DNA of 64,000 nt from positions 1 to 64,000 of the forward strand of contig CABHOV010000076.1 of the NCBI GenBank assembly GCA_902168185.1, given 5' to 3'. Below the pieces are notes generated by a model. It saw nothing but the letters and a program-made list of their open reading frames with translations, had not been told where the DNA came from and ran no database searches. The position numbers and the translations under genes were made by a program. The stretch is from an uncultured Bacteroides sp. (lineage in GTDB: Bacteria; Bacteroidota; Bacteroidia; Cytophagales; Cyclobacteriaceae). This document shows positions 54,973-62,955 of the stretch, piece by piece (positions within the stretch are counted from its first letter, which is position 1; every line of letters starts with the position of its first letter).

Positions 54973-55470
54973 TCATTTATGTTTATCCTGAATTTTCTTC
55001 GGCACATCGCATCCGGTTTTTCTACGTGTGTCAGCGAGGTGAAAAATCTTCCAGCCATCTTTGCCTTTGTGCATATGAAATGCATCAACACCACAGTGAC
55101 TAAACGTTTTGCCTATATAAAACCCGTAGTCGCACCAGGCTTGAGCAAGGTCACCATCGATTTGAATCTTCAAATTCCAGATCTCTTCGTACCAAACTTC
55201 CGGATGTGGAGTTCCTACAGCTTTGAGGAATCCATCCAATGACGACTCATGATGTATCACCGGGTTGCCTGCCTTATCGCGTGCTATCGTAGCCATTGTT
55301 ATTTCACGACCAAAAGTTGAATGTACCAAAGCACTATCCCCCTTCTCCATGCCTTTAAACAGATCCGTAATTACCTGCCGAACAGCGGCTTCGTCCGTAT
55401 TATTTTTTTGTGACCACGCACAGGTGTATATTCCGGATAACAGGAGTAACAGGCAGTAATAACGTTTCAT
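54973..55470 (-). CDS. Secreted NTF2/SnoaL-like protein
   Basis: This 165-aa protein has a signal peptide ('MKRYYCLLLLLSGIYTCAWS', about 1-20) and an NTF2-like cone fold: 'AAVRQVITDLFKGMEKGDSALVHSTFG' and 'DLAQAWCDYGFYIGKTFSHCGVDAFHMHKGKDGWKIFHLADTRR'. The 19 codons added by the ORF track are unlikely; ATG 55470 begins the signal peptide. Function unknown: exported NTF2-like proteins are common in Bacteroidota. It is divergent from the TPR gene. Confidence 0.8.
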   Translation of the reverse strand: MKRYYCLLLLLSGIYTCAWSQKNNTDEAAVRQVITDLFKGMEKGDSALVHSTFGREITMATIARDKAGNPVIHHESSLDGFLKAVGTPHPEVWYEEIWNLKIQIDGDLAQAWCDYGFYIGKTFSHCGVDAFHMHKGKDGWKIFHLADTRRKTGCDVPKKIQDKHK

Positions 55471-55600
55471 AGGGGTATAGTTATGTTTAAGAAAGATGTA
55501 TAAAGCATGGCTATGACTGAATAACATTTACGTTAACGGTGATAATGCACTCTCACTGTCCAAATATTTATTACTTTTATCGCTGCTATTATACCTATTT

Positions 55601-56746
55601 ATGATTCAGAAAAAAATCCCTCTGATACTACTCTGTTCGGTTATTACGCTTTCAGCATGGGCAAATGCGGATAGCCTTCAAACTGCACTTGACACAGCCA
55701 AGAACCAATATAGGGTAAAAACGCTCAATGAGTTCTTCCGTAAATATCACGAAAGTGATCCGGCAAAAGCTGTGGGCTATGCCCGTGAAGCACTCAATCT
55801 TGCCACAGAGATCAATGATAAAAAAGGTCTTGCTGCTGCCTATAATAACCTTGGCATTGCCTATAAAACACAAGGCGCGCTCGACAAAGCACTTGAGTAT
55901 TACCTGACTTCCCTACGGACGTACGAATCGTTGAATAACAAGGAAGGCATTGCTACAACAAAAAGTAACATCGCCACCATCTATTCGATGAAGAAGGACT
56001 ACGGACAAGCCATGAAGTATATGGAAGAATCGTATACTTTGTTTGTTGAGATGAAGGATGAAGATAAAATTATCCGCTCGATGAATAACCTGGGAAACCT
56101 GCATAGCGAAATACAGCTATATGAAAAAGCGATGAGCTATTTCTCTCAGGCATACCAGTTGAGTGAGAAGAAGGGAACTGTGTATGCTGACCCGTTGACA
56201 AACATGGGGAATTTATACTTTCGACAGAATAATTATCAACGTGCCGTTGAACATTATGAGAAGGCCCTCGAGCTAGAGCGTGAAAGCAATAACAAGTTGG
56301 CTGCACTCAACATCATTGTTAATCTCGGCATCACCTATACGAAAGCCAAACAACCAAAGCCCGCTCAGGTTTACCTTGACGAGTCGCTCCTGTTATGCAA
56401 TGAGCTGCAGGCATTCTCTTTTCATCCTACGATTTACAAGACCATCGCAGAAAATTATTCAACCCAGGGGAAATGGAAGGAAGCGTATGATGCCCAGTTA
56501 AAATACGATGAAACACGTGAGAAGATCTATGGCGAAGAAAGTAGTCGGAACATCGCGCAGATGGAAATGATCATGGAGTTTCAGCAGAAGGATAAAGAGT
56601 ATGATTTATTGAAGCAACAAGATGAAATCACCAAGCTTGAGCTCCGGAACAGCAGGTTATTTATAGTGCTTTTTATTCTAGGAGGTTTGATCATACTGGG
56701 AGGTCTGAATTTTTTCTATCGGAAAAAGCGAGTAAGGCGTATGTAG
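55601..56746 (+). CDS. TPR protein resembling a sensor kinase without its kinase
   Basis: This 381-aa protein has a signal peptide (about 1-22), about six tetratricopeptide repeats (about 45-320; for example 'AAAYNNLGIAYKTQGALDKALEYYL'), a coiled-coil rich in Gln/Lys, and one transmembrane helix ('LFIVLFILGGLIILGGLNFFY') followed only by 'RKKRVRRM' and a stop. The order matches the periplasmic half of Bacteroidota TPR-histidine kinases and TPR-LytTR regulators, but no kinase or DNA-binding part follows, and the next 150 bp is not coding for one. It may be a truncated sensor or a stand-alone scaffold. Confidence 0.82.
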   Translation: MIQKKIPLILLCSVITLSAWANADSLQTALDTAKNQYRVKTLNEFFRKYHESDPAKAVGYAREALNLATEINDKKGLAAAYNNLGIAYKTQGALDKALEYYLTSLRTYESLNNKEGIATTKSNIATIYSMKKDYGQAMKYMEESYTLFVEMKDEDKIIRSMNNLGNLHSEIQLYEKAMSYFSQAYQLSEKKGTVYADPLTNMGNLYFRQNNYQRAVEHYEKALELERESNNKLAALNIIVNLGITYTKAKQPKPAQVYLDESLLLCNELQAFSFHPTIYKTIAENYSTQGKWKEAYDAQLKYDETREKIYGEESSRNIAQMEMIMEFQQKDKEYDLLKQQDEITKLELRNSRLFIVLFILGGLIILGGLNFFYRKKRVRRM

Positions 56747-56874
56747 CAGCCGTTGGTACCGTTTGCGCGTTGTGTTATTTGAACTTAGCCTTTGATACAC
56801 AGTCGTATATAACATCTACATTATTTCGTCATAATTTTTAAACATAAATCCTTTTACGGTTAGGGCTCAACATA

Positions 56875-56882
56875 TACCTTTG
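56875..56882 (+). promoter_or_regulatory. -7 promoter box of the 42-aa membrane protein
   Basis: TACCTTTG matches TAnnTTTG and lies 22 bp before the ATG. The -33 region is TTTT in place of TTG. The identical octamer stands before rpsA. Confidence 0.45.
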
Positions 56883-56904
56883 CTCCCGTTAAACAATTAC
56901 AACC

Positions 56905-57033
56905 ATGTTTCAACAGTTTATTGGAGACGGAGCTAATATTTTCATTGCAATTGTAGCGGTAATCGTGGGTTTTGCTACCTCACTTGGCTACATTGACTTC
57001 CTTAAGACAAAAAAGGAACAGAAGAAAGATTAA
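56905..57033 (+). CDS. Small single-helix membrane protein (42 aa)
   Basis: This ORF is too short for the supplied track. It begins MFQQFIGDGA, has one hydrophobic helix (about 11-29, 'NIFIAIVAVIVGFATSLGY') and ends in a basic tail 'LKTKKEQKKD'. Support comes from context: a TACCTTTG promoter box 22 bp upstream and a strong terminator 24 bp downstream that frame exactly this ORF. The orientation rule predicts the basic tail in the cytoplasm. I do not recognise the family; it could be a stress or complex-assembly microprotein. Confidence 0.65.
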   Translation: MFQQFIGDGANIFIAIVAVIVGFATSLGYIDFLKTKKEQKKD

Positions 57034-57056
57034 TCGCAGATCAATGCTATACTAAT

Positions 57057-57093
57057 AAAAAAGCCTTGACGCAGCTGCATCAAGGCTTTTTTA
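57057..57093. terminator. Strong intrinsic terminator, convergent
   Basis: The perfect 13-bp stem AAAAAAGCCTTGA / TCAAGGCTTTTTT has a 10-bp loop and runs on both sides, so it serves the 42-aa protein and the convergent thioredoxin gene. Confidence 0.85.
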
Positions 57094-57112
57094 TTGAGAT
57101 GACTTGTCGTCT

Positions 57113-57664
57113 TTAAAAAGGCGATTTGTATGTTGTTTGCCACTCTTCCCACTTCACACTTTTATAGTGTCCTTCACCAATGAACTGGGCAATCATATGA
57201 AACTCATTCGGTTTGCGATATCCTGGTACAGGCTGAATCATTCTGAACTCTTCGTCTAAGAATACCACGGTCGGATAGCTTAGCTGGTTATTCAACAATG
57301 CTGCAGCTAATTCGTGATACCCTTTTCCTCCGCTCGGAACGAACTTGAAAGTCTTCCCATTAAAAACTACATCCTCTTTCTGTTCGCCGTTAAACTTTAC
57401 AGCATAGAATTTATCATTCAACAACTGGGCAACTTTAGGATCGCTAAATGTATTCTTGTCCATAACTTTACACCAGCCACACCAATCGGTATAGACATCA
57501 ATAAAGATCGGGCGTTTACTTGCCTTTGATTTTTGTATAGCCTCCTCGAAGGTCATCCATTTTACAGGGCCTTCAACGGTCTCTCCGGGCCGATCGATCA
57601 ACGTCATCGAAGTGATTACCATCACAAAAAGCAAAGCCGCTGCCACACTCAATATTCTTTTCAT
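57113..57664 (-). CDS. Exported thioredoxin-fold protein (CGWC)
   Basis: This 183-aa protein has a signal/anchor ('RILSVAAALLFVMVITSMTLI') and a thioredoxin domain with the redox motif 'TDWCGWCKVMDKNTF' (about 69-83), then 'SYPTVVFLDEE' with the cis-Pro. It resembles the DUF255/thioredoxin_7 group that reduces periplasmic disulfides. ATG 57664 begins the signal; the ORF track adds 11 codons. A TAAATTTG box 31 bp upstream may be its promoter. It is a single gene. Confidence 0.88.
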   Translation of the reverse strand: MKRILSVAAALLFVMVITSMTLIDRPGETVEGPVKWMTFEEAIQKSKASKRPIFIDVYTDWCGWCKVMDKNTFSDPKVAQLLNDKFYAVKFNGEQKEDVVFNGKTFKFVPSGGKGYHELAAALLNNQLSYPTVVFLDEEFRMIQPVPGYRKPNEFHMIAQFIGEGHYKSVKWEEWQTTYKSPF

Positions 57665-57694
57665 AGCTGTATTTCTTTCTTGCAATTGCAAAAA

Positions 57695-57702
57695 CAAATT
57701 TA
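57695..57702 (-). promoter_or_regulatory. -7 promoter box of the thioredoxin gene
   Basis: TAAATTTG on the minus strand is an exact TAnnTTTG match, about 31 bp before the start codon. A TTG lies 14 bp further upstream, closer than the usual 19. Confidence 0.35.
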
Positions 57703-57806
57703 AGGATTAAAGAGATCAATCTTTTGCCTTTATCTATTCTGGCCGTTGGGTAGTAACCTTTTACGATGAAGCCGGTAATACACCTGTACGAAAATATAAA
57801 CACAGT

Positions 57807-58100
57807 ATGTTCGCAACTGAACAGCCTATCGCATCAAATGTCAAGAATCAGACCAAAAACCAACTTTTAAGTACTGGCACAAGGTTGGCAAAGAGACATT
57901 CTGTGAAAAAACGTTTTACATATCGCGAACTTACACTGCTGGTCGGCATCATAGTGGCCGCCATCGTGCTCTTTACTTTTCTGTCGCGACAATCTTCTGC
58001 ATTATCCGATTTAACTTCAGATTTCCTGCCTAAGTTCATTAGTCCTATAAAGACTGGTTTAATAAAAGAAGTAATCCTAGATATACTATTTACGAACTGA
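57807..58100 (+). CDS. Possible small membrane protein (97 aa)
   Basis: This ORF encodes a basic N-terminus ('RLAKRHSVKKRFTYREL') and one good transmembrane helix ('LTLLVGIIVAAIVLFTFL', about 43-60), the composition of a real small membrane protein. Against it: no clear promoter, no ribosome-binding site, and its last 15 bp overlap the convergent gene. I do not recognise a family. An alternative 34-codon ORF at 57766-57870 in another frame is less convincing. Confidence 0.45.
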   Translation: MFATEQPIASNVKNQTKNQLLSTGTRLAKRHSVKKRFTYRELTLLVGIIVAAIVLFTFLSRQSSALSDLTSDFLPKFISPIKTGLIKEVILDILFTN

Positions 58101-58673
58101 TCGCTTTCGCGGAGCTTCTTTCAGATTAAAGTAATCGCGATTCAGATTAAACACGAGTGAGAATCGATTCCTATATATAGTGGTGATCTCCTGATCGGAA
58201 ATCGGAATCTGATATCCATAAAAGAAATCAGCGAAGCCAAGAATGGTAAGACCTATTTTAGGCGTAACCACCAACGACTTTCTGTTGTCTCCTTCAACAT
58301 TATAATTATGATCAATGAAATAAGTCATGTCTAAGGCAGCACCTAATATACCCGCGGTGAACTCATAGCCGATCTTCGGGCCCAGCAGCAAATTGCTATC
58401 ATCAATAAAAACATCAACGGTGCAGTATGGTCCTTTGGAAGCAAGGCTTAATGGATGTTTATAGATATCCTGCCAATATATACCTGCTTCGAAAAAAGCT
58501 CGATCCTGTACACCCACCCCTACTTTCGGAACGAAGCGTGGTTTTGTCCAATAATATTGAAAAGGTTTTGTGCTTGAAGAGTCAGTCCGTTGGGCAAACA
58601 GAGTTGTAGTGCACGAAAGTAAAAGCACTAATAAAAATCCTGCTCTGAAAAGTATGCTACGATCTGTATGCAT
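58086..58673 (-). CDS. Secreted, probably outer-membrane protein of unknown function
   Basis: This 195-aa protein has a signal peptide ending near 'TTLFAQ' (about 1-28) and a body of alternating strands with many Gly/Tyr/Phe ('FVPKVGVGVQDRAFFEAGIYWQDIYK', 'RKSLVVTPKIGLTILGFADFFYGYQ'), the look of a small beta-barrel. No named family is recognised. Its start overlaps the YkgJ-like gene by 17 bp, so the two are probably translationally coupled. Confidence 0.7.
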   Translation of the reverse strand: MHTDRSILFRAGFLLVLLLSCTTTLFAQRTDSSSTKPFQYYWTKPRFVPKVGVGVQDRAFFEAGIYWQDIYKHPLSLASKGPYCTVDVFIDDSNLLLGPKIGYEFTAGILGAALDMTYFIDHNYNVEGDNRKSLVVTPKIGLTILGFADFFYGYQIPISDQEITTIYRNRFSLVFNLNRDYFNLKEAPRKRSVRK

Positions 58674-59229
58674 AGTAATGCAATATAACTTCTATTGCCC
58701 GTTTAATAGCCTCGTTGATTGGGAAAAAATCTCGTGCCAACTCAAAATCGATGGCGTGAAGCTGCATATAGTAATTACTCATGACGGGAAGCTTCGCGCC
58801 TTCTTCAATCTTAAGAGCCGTTTGTTGATAATTATCAGCTTGTTCTGTTTTGATGATCTGGCATGTAACAAGCTCGGAGTGGCCGTATTTGTTGGTGCGC
58901 GCAGAGTAACCAAACAATCTGCAGATCAATCCTCGATATTTATATTCCGAACATAACCCTGCCCCTGCCTGTGTCGGATTCAGGATAATGCAGAGTGATG
59001 CATCATTTGCCTGTAGCTTTTCAAACCAGGTATAAGCCAGGTCTTGCTGATAAAGATAATGTGCGAATGGAAGGAATTCGAGAATGGTAGCCTCGATGTC
59101 TGCTTTGTAACAACATTTACCACACCCCCAGGCACAGTGAAGTCCTGACCAGGATTGAAATGAAGCGATCTCCTGATCTAATTTTTCAAAGACCTCCTCT
59201 ATAGCCCTCACTTTTTCTCCAAGCTCCAT
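58657..59229 (-). CDS. YkgJ-family cysteine-cluster protein
   Basis: This 190-aa cytoplasmic protein has the metal/FeS-type cysteine pattern of the YkgJ (UPF0153) group: 'CAWGCGKCCYKADIEATILE' (about 32-51), 'GLCSEYKYRGLICRLFGY' (about 91-108) and a further Cys in 'ELVTCQI'. The role in the family is unknown; a zinc or iron site is assumed. The start is unusual: a TACCTTTG box ends 4 bp before the ATG, hinting at a leaderless or near-leaderless mRNA. It overlaps the next gene. Confidence 0.82.
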   Translation of the reverse strand: MELGEKVRAIEEVFEKLDQEIASFQSWSGLHCAWGCGKCCYKADIEATILEFLPFAHYLYQQDLAYTWFEKLQANDASLCIILNPTQAGAGLCSEYKYRGLICRLFGYSARTNKYGHSELVTCQIIKTEQADNYQQTALKIEEGAKLPVMSNYYMQLHAIDFELARDFFPINEAIKRAIEVILHYYAYRS

Positions 59230-59233
59230 AGTG

Positions 59234-59241
59234 CAAAGGTA
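59234..59241 (-). promoter_or_regulatory. -7-like box very close to the YkgJ start codon
   Basis: TACCTTTG, the same octamer as before rpsA and the 42-aa gene, ends only 4 bp upstream of the ATG. If active, transcription would start at or just inside the coding region. Confidence 0.35.
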
Positions 59242-59284
59242 AGAAAGAAAGATCGCTTATGAAGAAGAGAAGTTATTCCAGTGG

Positions 59285-59752
59285 TTAGGAAGCCGACATG
59301 AATTTGGCAAGACTATGCTTTGCCGTACCACGGATTTTGTTTTGTACCATCTGACTCCACCCCAGAAGTAATCCGGAAACACCAAGTGCTTGCTTCGACC
59401 AACGCCACAAATCGAATGAATCGTGATGCTGGAATATTTTACCATCTTTAAATTGAAACGATGCATTGATAACATTGTGAACAGGCCTTCCCGTTTTCGA
59501 GAAAGTATACCACGCTTCCCACGTACATGTACCCGTATCACCTGCTATATGTATATCCGAGAATGAAACTTTCAGATCCTTCGAAGAAGTCAGGAGCATC
59601 TGCCACATAGCACGTACTTGCCTGGCATTTAGATCTTGAAAAACAGGATCATGAAAGGATGCATCTGCATGGTAGCATTCTTGCATGGCTGCGTAATCAC
59701 GTTTTTGAAATGCGGTATAAAATTGTCGAATCAATAATTCGTGTTGCTCCAT
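59285..59752 (-). CDS. NTF2/SnoaL-like protein
   Basis: This 155-aa protein has the usual SnoaL-like pattern: 'LLIRQFYTAFQKRDYAAMQECYHADASFHDPVFQDL' (about 6-41), 'WQMLLTSSKDLKVSFSDI', 'YTFSKTGRPVHNVINASFQFKDGKIFQHHDSFDLWRWSKQALG'. The His/Asp near the end of the last strands match the proposed pocket of steroid-isomerase-like members, but the substrate is unknown. It is not secreted, unlike the NTF2 protein at 55 kb. Confidence 0.82.
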   Translation of the reverse strand: MEQHELLIRQFYTAFQKRDYAAMQECYHADASFHDPVFQDLNARQVRAMWQMLLTSSKDLKVSFSDIHIAGDTGTCTWEAWYTFSKTGRPVHNVINASFQFKDGKIFQHHDSFDLWRWSKQALGVSGLLLGWSQMVQNKIRGTAKHSLAKFMSAS

Positions 59753-59827
59753 TGTATTTGTTTACATCAAAGTAACAAAATACATCTGGCTATAACGCAG
59801 TATGCAAGAATACTTTCTATTTGGTAA

Positions 59828-60334
59828 TTATACTTGATCTTTAGTATACCATAATGCTACAAGTCCGGTTTCGTAGTGCTTTGTTTTTTGAAGCTTGAAG
59901 TATTTACGTTCACGAATTCCCTGAAACAAAAGCTTACCACTTCCCAAAAGTATCGGGTGAACTGAAAGCCACAACTCATCGATCAGGTTGGCATTGATAA
60001 ATACGGTCGTAAGACTTGCCCCTCCAAACAACCATATATCTTTACCTTCCTGTTGCTGCAATTCCTTGACAAATTTTATAGCATCACCTTGCACTAACTC
60101 CGCTCCCTCTGGCGCCTTGTCGAGCGTATTTGAAAACACGTATGCTTTTTTACCGGCATATATATTTCCGCCTGCTACCTCAAAACTTTTCCTGCCATAA
60201 AAAACTGTGTCAATACTTTGCAAAAAACTTTCCATACCATAATCCTGGTCAGTATAGCACCAGTCGTATTCACCGTTAGGTCCTTCTATATACCCATCCA
60301 GGCTAACTGCCAATCCTAAAATTATTCTCCGCAT
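59828..60334 (-). CDS. Dihydrofolate-reductase-like (RibD C-terminal domain) protein
   Basis: This intact 168-aa NADPH-dependent reductase-fold protein begins 'RRIILGLAVSLDGYIEGPNGEYDW', then 'SIDTVFYGRKSFE' (about 40-52), 'YVFSNTL' and the NADP-binding 'IWLFGGASLTTVFINANLIDELWLSVHPILLGSG'. It is an intact relative of the frameshifted gene at 22338-22900. The substrate is unknown; family members reduce pterins, flavin precursors or aldehydes. Confidence 0.88.
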   Translation of the reverse strand: MRRIILGLAVSLDGYIEGPNGEYDWCYTDQDYGMESFLQSIDTVFYGRKSFEVAGGNIYAGKKAYVFSNTLDKAPEGAELVQGDAIKFVKELQQQEGKDIWLFGGASLTTVFINANLIDELWLSVHPILLGSGKLLFQGIRERKYFKLQKTKHYETGLVALWYTKDQV

Positions 60335-60414
60335 TACTATAGTTTGGTTAAATCAATACTCATCCTTTTTAATTCCGGTGTCCTTTTGTTAATCACGGAA
60401 TGGTTGCTCAGGTT

Positions 60415-60891
60415 TCATTTCTGAGGTGCGGTATAGGTTACTATATCAATACCGATTCCATTCGGATCAACAATAGCAAAGTGTCTGTCGCCCCAAGGCT
60501 CATCGCGCAACGGAATCTCTATGGGCACGTTCAGTGCTTTGATCCTTTTATACTCTTCATCCACATTCGCTACCTCTATAGTAAGAAACATTCCTTTTCC
60601 CGGAAACGGTTTTTGAAAAAGTGGCTGCTGTGAGGGATGATCGGGCAACAAAAATGCAATTTCTGCCTGATGACCAGGCGTGTGCATGAGTATAAAAAAC
60701 TCGTTCTCGAAGGTTACACCAAAGTTCAGCACCTTGCTGTAAAAATCCTTTGATGCGGTGAGCTTGGAAGTTACAATGCCTGCGTTAAGTTTCATCGTTG
60801 GTTTTATTTGTGATTGTGCTTGTGCCGAATAAGCTATGAACAAACCTATGAGGCCGACCAGTATGCCGATCATAATAATTATCTTTTTCAT
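60415..60891 (-). CDS. Exported VOC (glyoxalase-like) protein
   Basis: This 158-aa VOC protein begins at ATG 60891, not the TTG of the ORF track. It has a clear N-terminal signal peptide ('KKIIIMIGILVGLIGLFIAYSAQAQ', about 2-26), unusual for this normally cytoplasmic family. The VOC part has 'NAGIVTSKLTASKDFYSKVLNFG' and ends 'DRHFAIVDPNGIGIDIVTYT'. The substrate is unknown. Confidence 0.8.
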   Translation of the reverse strand: MKKIIIMIGILVGLIGLFIAYSAQAQSQIKPTMKLNAGIVTSKLTASKDFYSKVLNFGVTFENEFFILMHTPGHQAEIAFLLPDHPSQQPLFQKPFPGKGMFLTIEVANVDEEYKRIKALNVPIEIPLRDEPWGDRHFAIVDPNGIGIDIVTYTAPQK

Positions 60892-60947
60892 GGTTTGATT
60901 GTTCAAGTGTGATTTGATATAGGATTCATATAGTATAGGAAGTTCAA

Positions 60948-61400
60948 CTATTGAACCCCCATTTGTATTTCGACTGCGTTGGCTTCAGCATGCTGAAAAT
61001 CTACATTTACATAGATCTCACGATTTGCTGCATTGGGAGTAAGCTTGTGCTCAGCGGCGAACTGCATGAGCTTACCATAGCTTTGTGGAATCTGGTCCCA
61101 CGGACCATCGTGATCGATCACGGCACATTTGAAAGCTTCCGTTCGCTTGAAATGAAATTCACCATCGTAATCACGCGGAACGTCCGTTACCGGTAAAGCA
61201 ATTTCAAGCGTGAAGGGTTTGCTTTCATCGCCTGTGAAACCAAAGTAATGCCAGTGGATCGGGCCGGTAATACCTACCTTCTGTTCAACGGCTTCTTTAT
61301 ATAGCTTTTGTCCGACAGACAAGAATGAACCAAGCTCACTTATGCGCGTCTCTGTTCTGAAGAACATAAAATTGATGGGTTTGACTTCCTTGATTTTCAT
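60948..61400 (-). CDS. Stand-alone GyrI-like small-molecule-binding protein
   Basis: This 150-aa protein matches the effector-binding (GyrI/SOUL-like) domain seen at the end of AraC/MerR regulators: 'MKIKEVKPINFMFFRTETRISELGSFLS' at the start, 'PIHWHYFGF' and 'FKCAVIDHDGPWDQIPQSYGKLMQF' (about 90-114). It has no DNA-binding domain, so it probably binds or hydrolyses a small hydrophobic compound. Confidence 0.78.
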   Translation of the reverse strand: MKIKEVKPINFMFFRTETRISELGSFLSVGQKLYKEAVEQKVGITGPIHWHYFGFTGDESKPFTLEIALPVTDVPRDYDGEFHFKRTEAFKCAVIDHDGPWDQIPQSYGKLMQFAAEHKLTPNAANREIYVNVDFQHAEANAVEIQMGVQ

Positions 61401-61485
61401 GTGGATGTTTTTTTATTAATAATATATAAGCGAATCAACGATCGGTATATGACAACCCTGTGTCATCAGTAAAAAGAAAATTTTA

Positions 61486-61929
61486 TTAATCTTCGAGTTC
61501 GAGCATTTCTTTGAGGCGAAAAATATCGCGTGACTGCGCTTGCAAAAATCGGTTCGCTGCAAAAGGTTCTATTAACTTATATAGTCCGCGTGCACGAACC
61601 TCAAGTGTAACCTTCATCACTGTGCATTCATTCGCGGGTTCAAACTCATATGTATAGGTAGAATGAAAAGATTTGTTCTGCATCACTACGGACCGCTTTT
61701 GATAAGGCACGAACTCATCAATCTGACACAACGCATACGAATCACGATCGGCATTTTTATGAACTTCCCTGAACCTGGCTCCGGATGTATTCCGTTCGTC
61801 ATTCAACCATTCTGTTTTTTCTACATGCTCCTGCCAGGAAGCATTGTTACTGATGTCCGATACGTAATTGAATAAAGCCCTTACCGGCCAGTTAATTTTA
61901 ACTTGTTGATGAATTGATCGCATACACAT
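61486..61929 (-). CDS. SRPBCC-family protein
   Basis: This 147-aa START/SRPBCC-fold protein has 'QQVKINWPVRALFNYVSDISNNASWQEHV' (about 8-36) at the start and a long amphipathic C-terminal helix ('LYKLIEPFAANRFLQAQSRDIFRLKEML'). It has no signal peptide, unlike the lipoprotein version at 44 kb. Its ligand is unknown. Two in-frame ATGs (61929 and 61923) are both possible starts. Confidence 0.8.
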   Translation of the reverse strand: MCMRSIHQQVKINWPVRALFNYVSDISNNASWQEHVEKTEWLNDERNTSGARFREVHKNADRDSYALCQIDEFVPYQKRSVVMQNKSFHSTYTYEFEPANECTVMKVTLEVRARGLYKLIEPFAANRFLQAQSRDIFRLKEMLELED

Positions 61930-62058
61930 TGATTTTTGTACAAACCAACAACCTGCTTATGACAACGGTATGTCAACAAGATTTTAAAAAAATCATTTTT
62001 TTATCTACTCAATGAAAATCCAGTACTTTTCAGCGCTGCAAACCCATACACTCCATAC

Positions 62059-62413
62059 ATGAAAAAACTTGTTCAACTCGAAGAATTCGTAATGTTTTTA
62101 ACAACACTGCTCTTATTTTATTGGCTGGGATTAAGCTGGTGGTGGTTTATAGGCTGCATCTTGTTGCCGGACCTGGGCATGATCGGCTATTTACACAACG
62201 CCCGCACTGGAGCATGGATGTATAATCTCTTTCACCATCGGGCGATTGCCATTGTGATCGGACTTATCGGATATTTTCTGGGCAATACCATGCTGGAATT
62301 TGCAGGATTGATTCTGTTTTCACATTTCCGCCATGGATCGGATGCTTGGCTATGGATTGAAATATGAATCTGGTTTCAAATTTACACACCTGGGAGAAAT
62401 CGGTCAGAAGTAA
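62059..62413 (+). pseudogene. DUF4260 membrane protein with a C-terminal frameshift
   Basis: The first 90 codons give a DUF4260-type four-helix membrane protein ('LLPDLGMIGYLHNARTGAWMYNLFHH'). Near 62322 the frame changes: frame 1 ends with an atypical 'SHFRHGSDAWLWIEI', whereas another frame continues with the expected 'AMDRMLGYGLKYES' and stops at 62413. Loss of an AT pair from CACATATTTCC would explain it exactly. It is either a true mutation or an assembly error. Confidence 0.7.
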
Positions 62414-62439
62414 AATAAAAATTTCATTATAACAACTTC

Positions 62440-62484
62440 AAAAAAGAAAGGCATCAAAGAGTGAATATACTCTCTGATACCTTT
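62440..62484 (-). terminator. Imperfect terminator hairpin after the DoxX gene
   Basis: The arms AAAGG-c-ATCA-a-AGAGT and ACTCT-c-TGAT-a-CCTTT pair with two internal mismatches, and the minus strand then reads CTTTTTTG. It begins about 28 bp after the DoxX stop. Confidence 0.55.
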
Positions 62485-62512
62485 GCACTATATATACTAA
62501 TTCTCGCTGTGA

Positions 62513-62926
62513 CTATAATGTTGCAGGAGCCTTCGCGACAAACAAGGATTTATACGAATCGCGATATGCCCAAGCCAGGAAAAGGTGTACTGCTATAATA
62601 ACTACACTCATAATTATGTTGTCGGGTGCGAGGGCAGCATGAAACAATAAAATATTGATACTGACCGGCATTAAAATAACAAGCGACACGGGTACAAACA
62701 GACCCACTAACAAAAGTGCTCCGAATATAACTTCAACACTTTTCAGAAACGGAAAGAAAAAACCAGATTGAAATAATCCTGACGTGAACGCTTCTGCCTG
62801 CGCACTCATGGCAGCTTGTGGCGTTGGAATAAAGTGCAGGAAGAAATTGAGACCAAAAACGAAATAAATCAATCCCAATACAACACGTGCCGCAGTCACG
62901 GCCACCGATTTAATTTTAACAGACAT
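62513..62926 (-). CDS. DoxX-family membrane protein
   Basis: This 137-aa protein has four predicted transmembrane helices: 'AARVVLGLIYFVFGLNFFLHF', 'FFPFLKSVEVIFGALLLVGLF', 'SLVILMPVSINILLFHA' and 'IIMSVVIIAVHLFLAWAYR'. The DoxX/DoxD-like family includes redox-linked membrane proteins whose partners vary; the function here is unknown. It follows the Old Yellow Enzyme gene by about 30 bp on the same strand, so the two may be co-transcribed. Confidence 0.88.
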   Translation of the reverse strand: MSVKIKSVAVTAARVVLGLIYFVFGLNFFLHFIPTPQAAMSAQAEAFTSGLFQSGFFFPFLKSVEVIFGALLLVGLFVPVSLVILMPVSINILLFHAALAPDNIIMSVVIIAVHLFLAWAYRDSYKSLFVAKAPATL

Positions 62927-62955
62927 AAATTATATAGTTTAAAGTATATGAAGCA

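Noticed and set aside
57766-57870. 34-codon plus-strand ORF
   Set aside because: It overlaps the better 97-codon ORF in another frame and has no helix, signal or conserved pattern.
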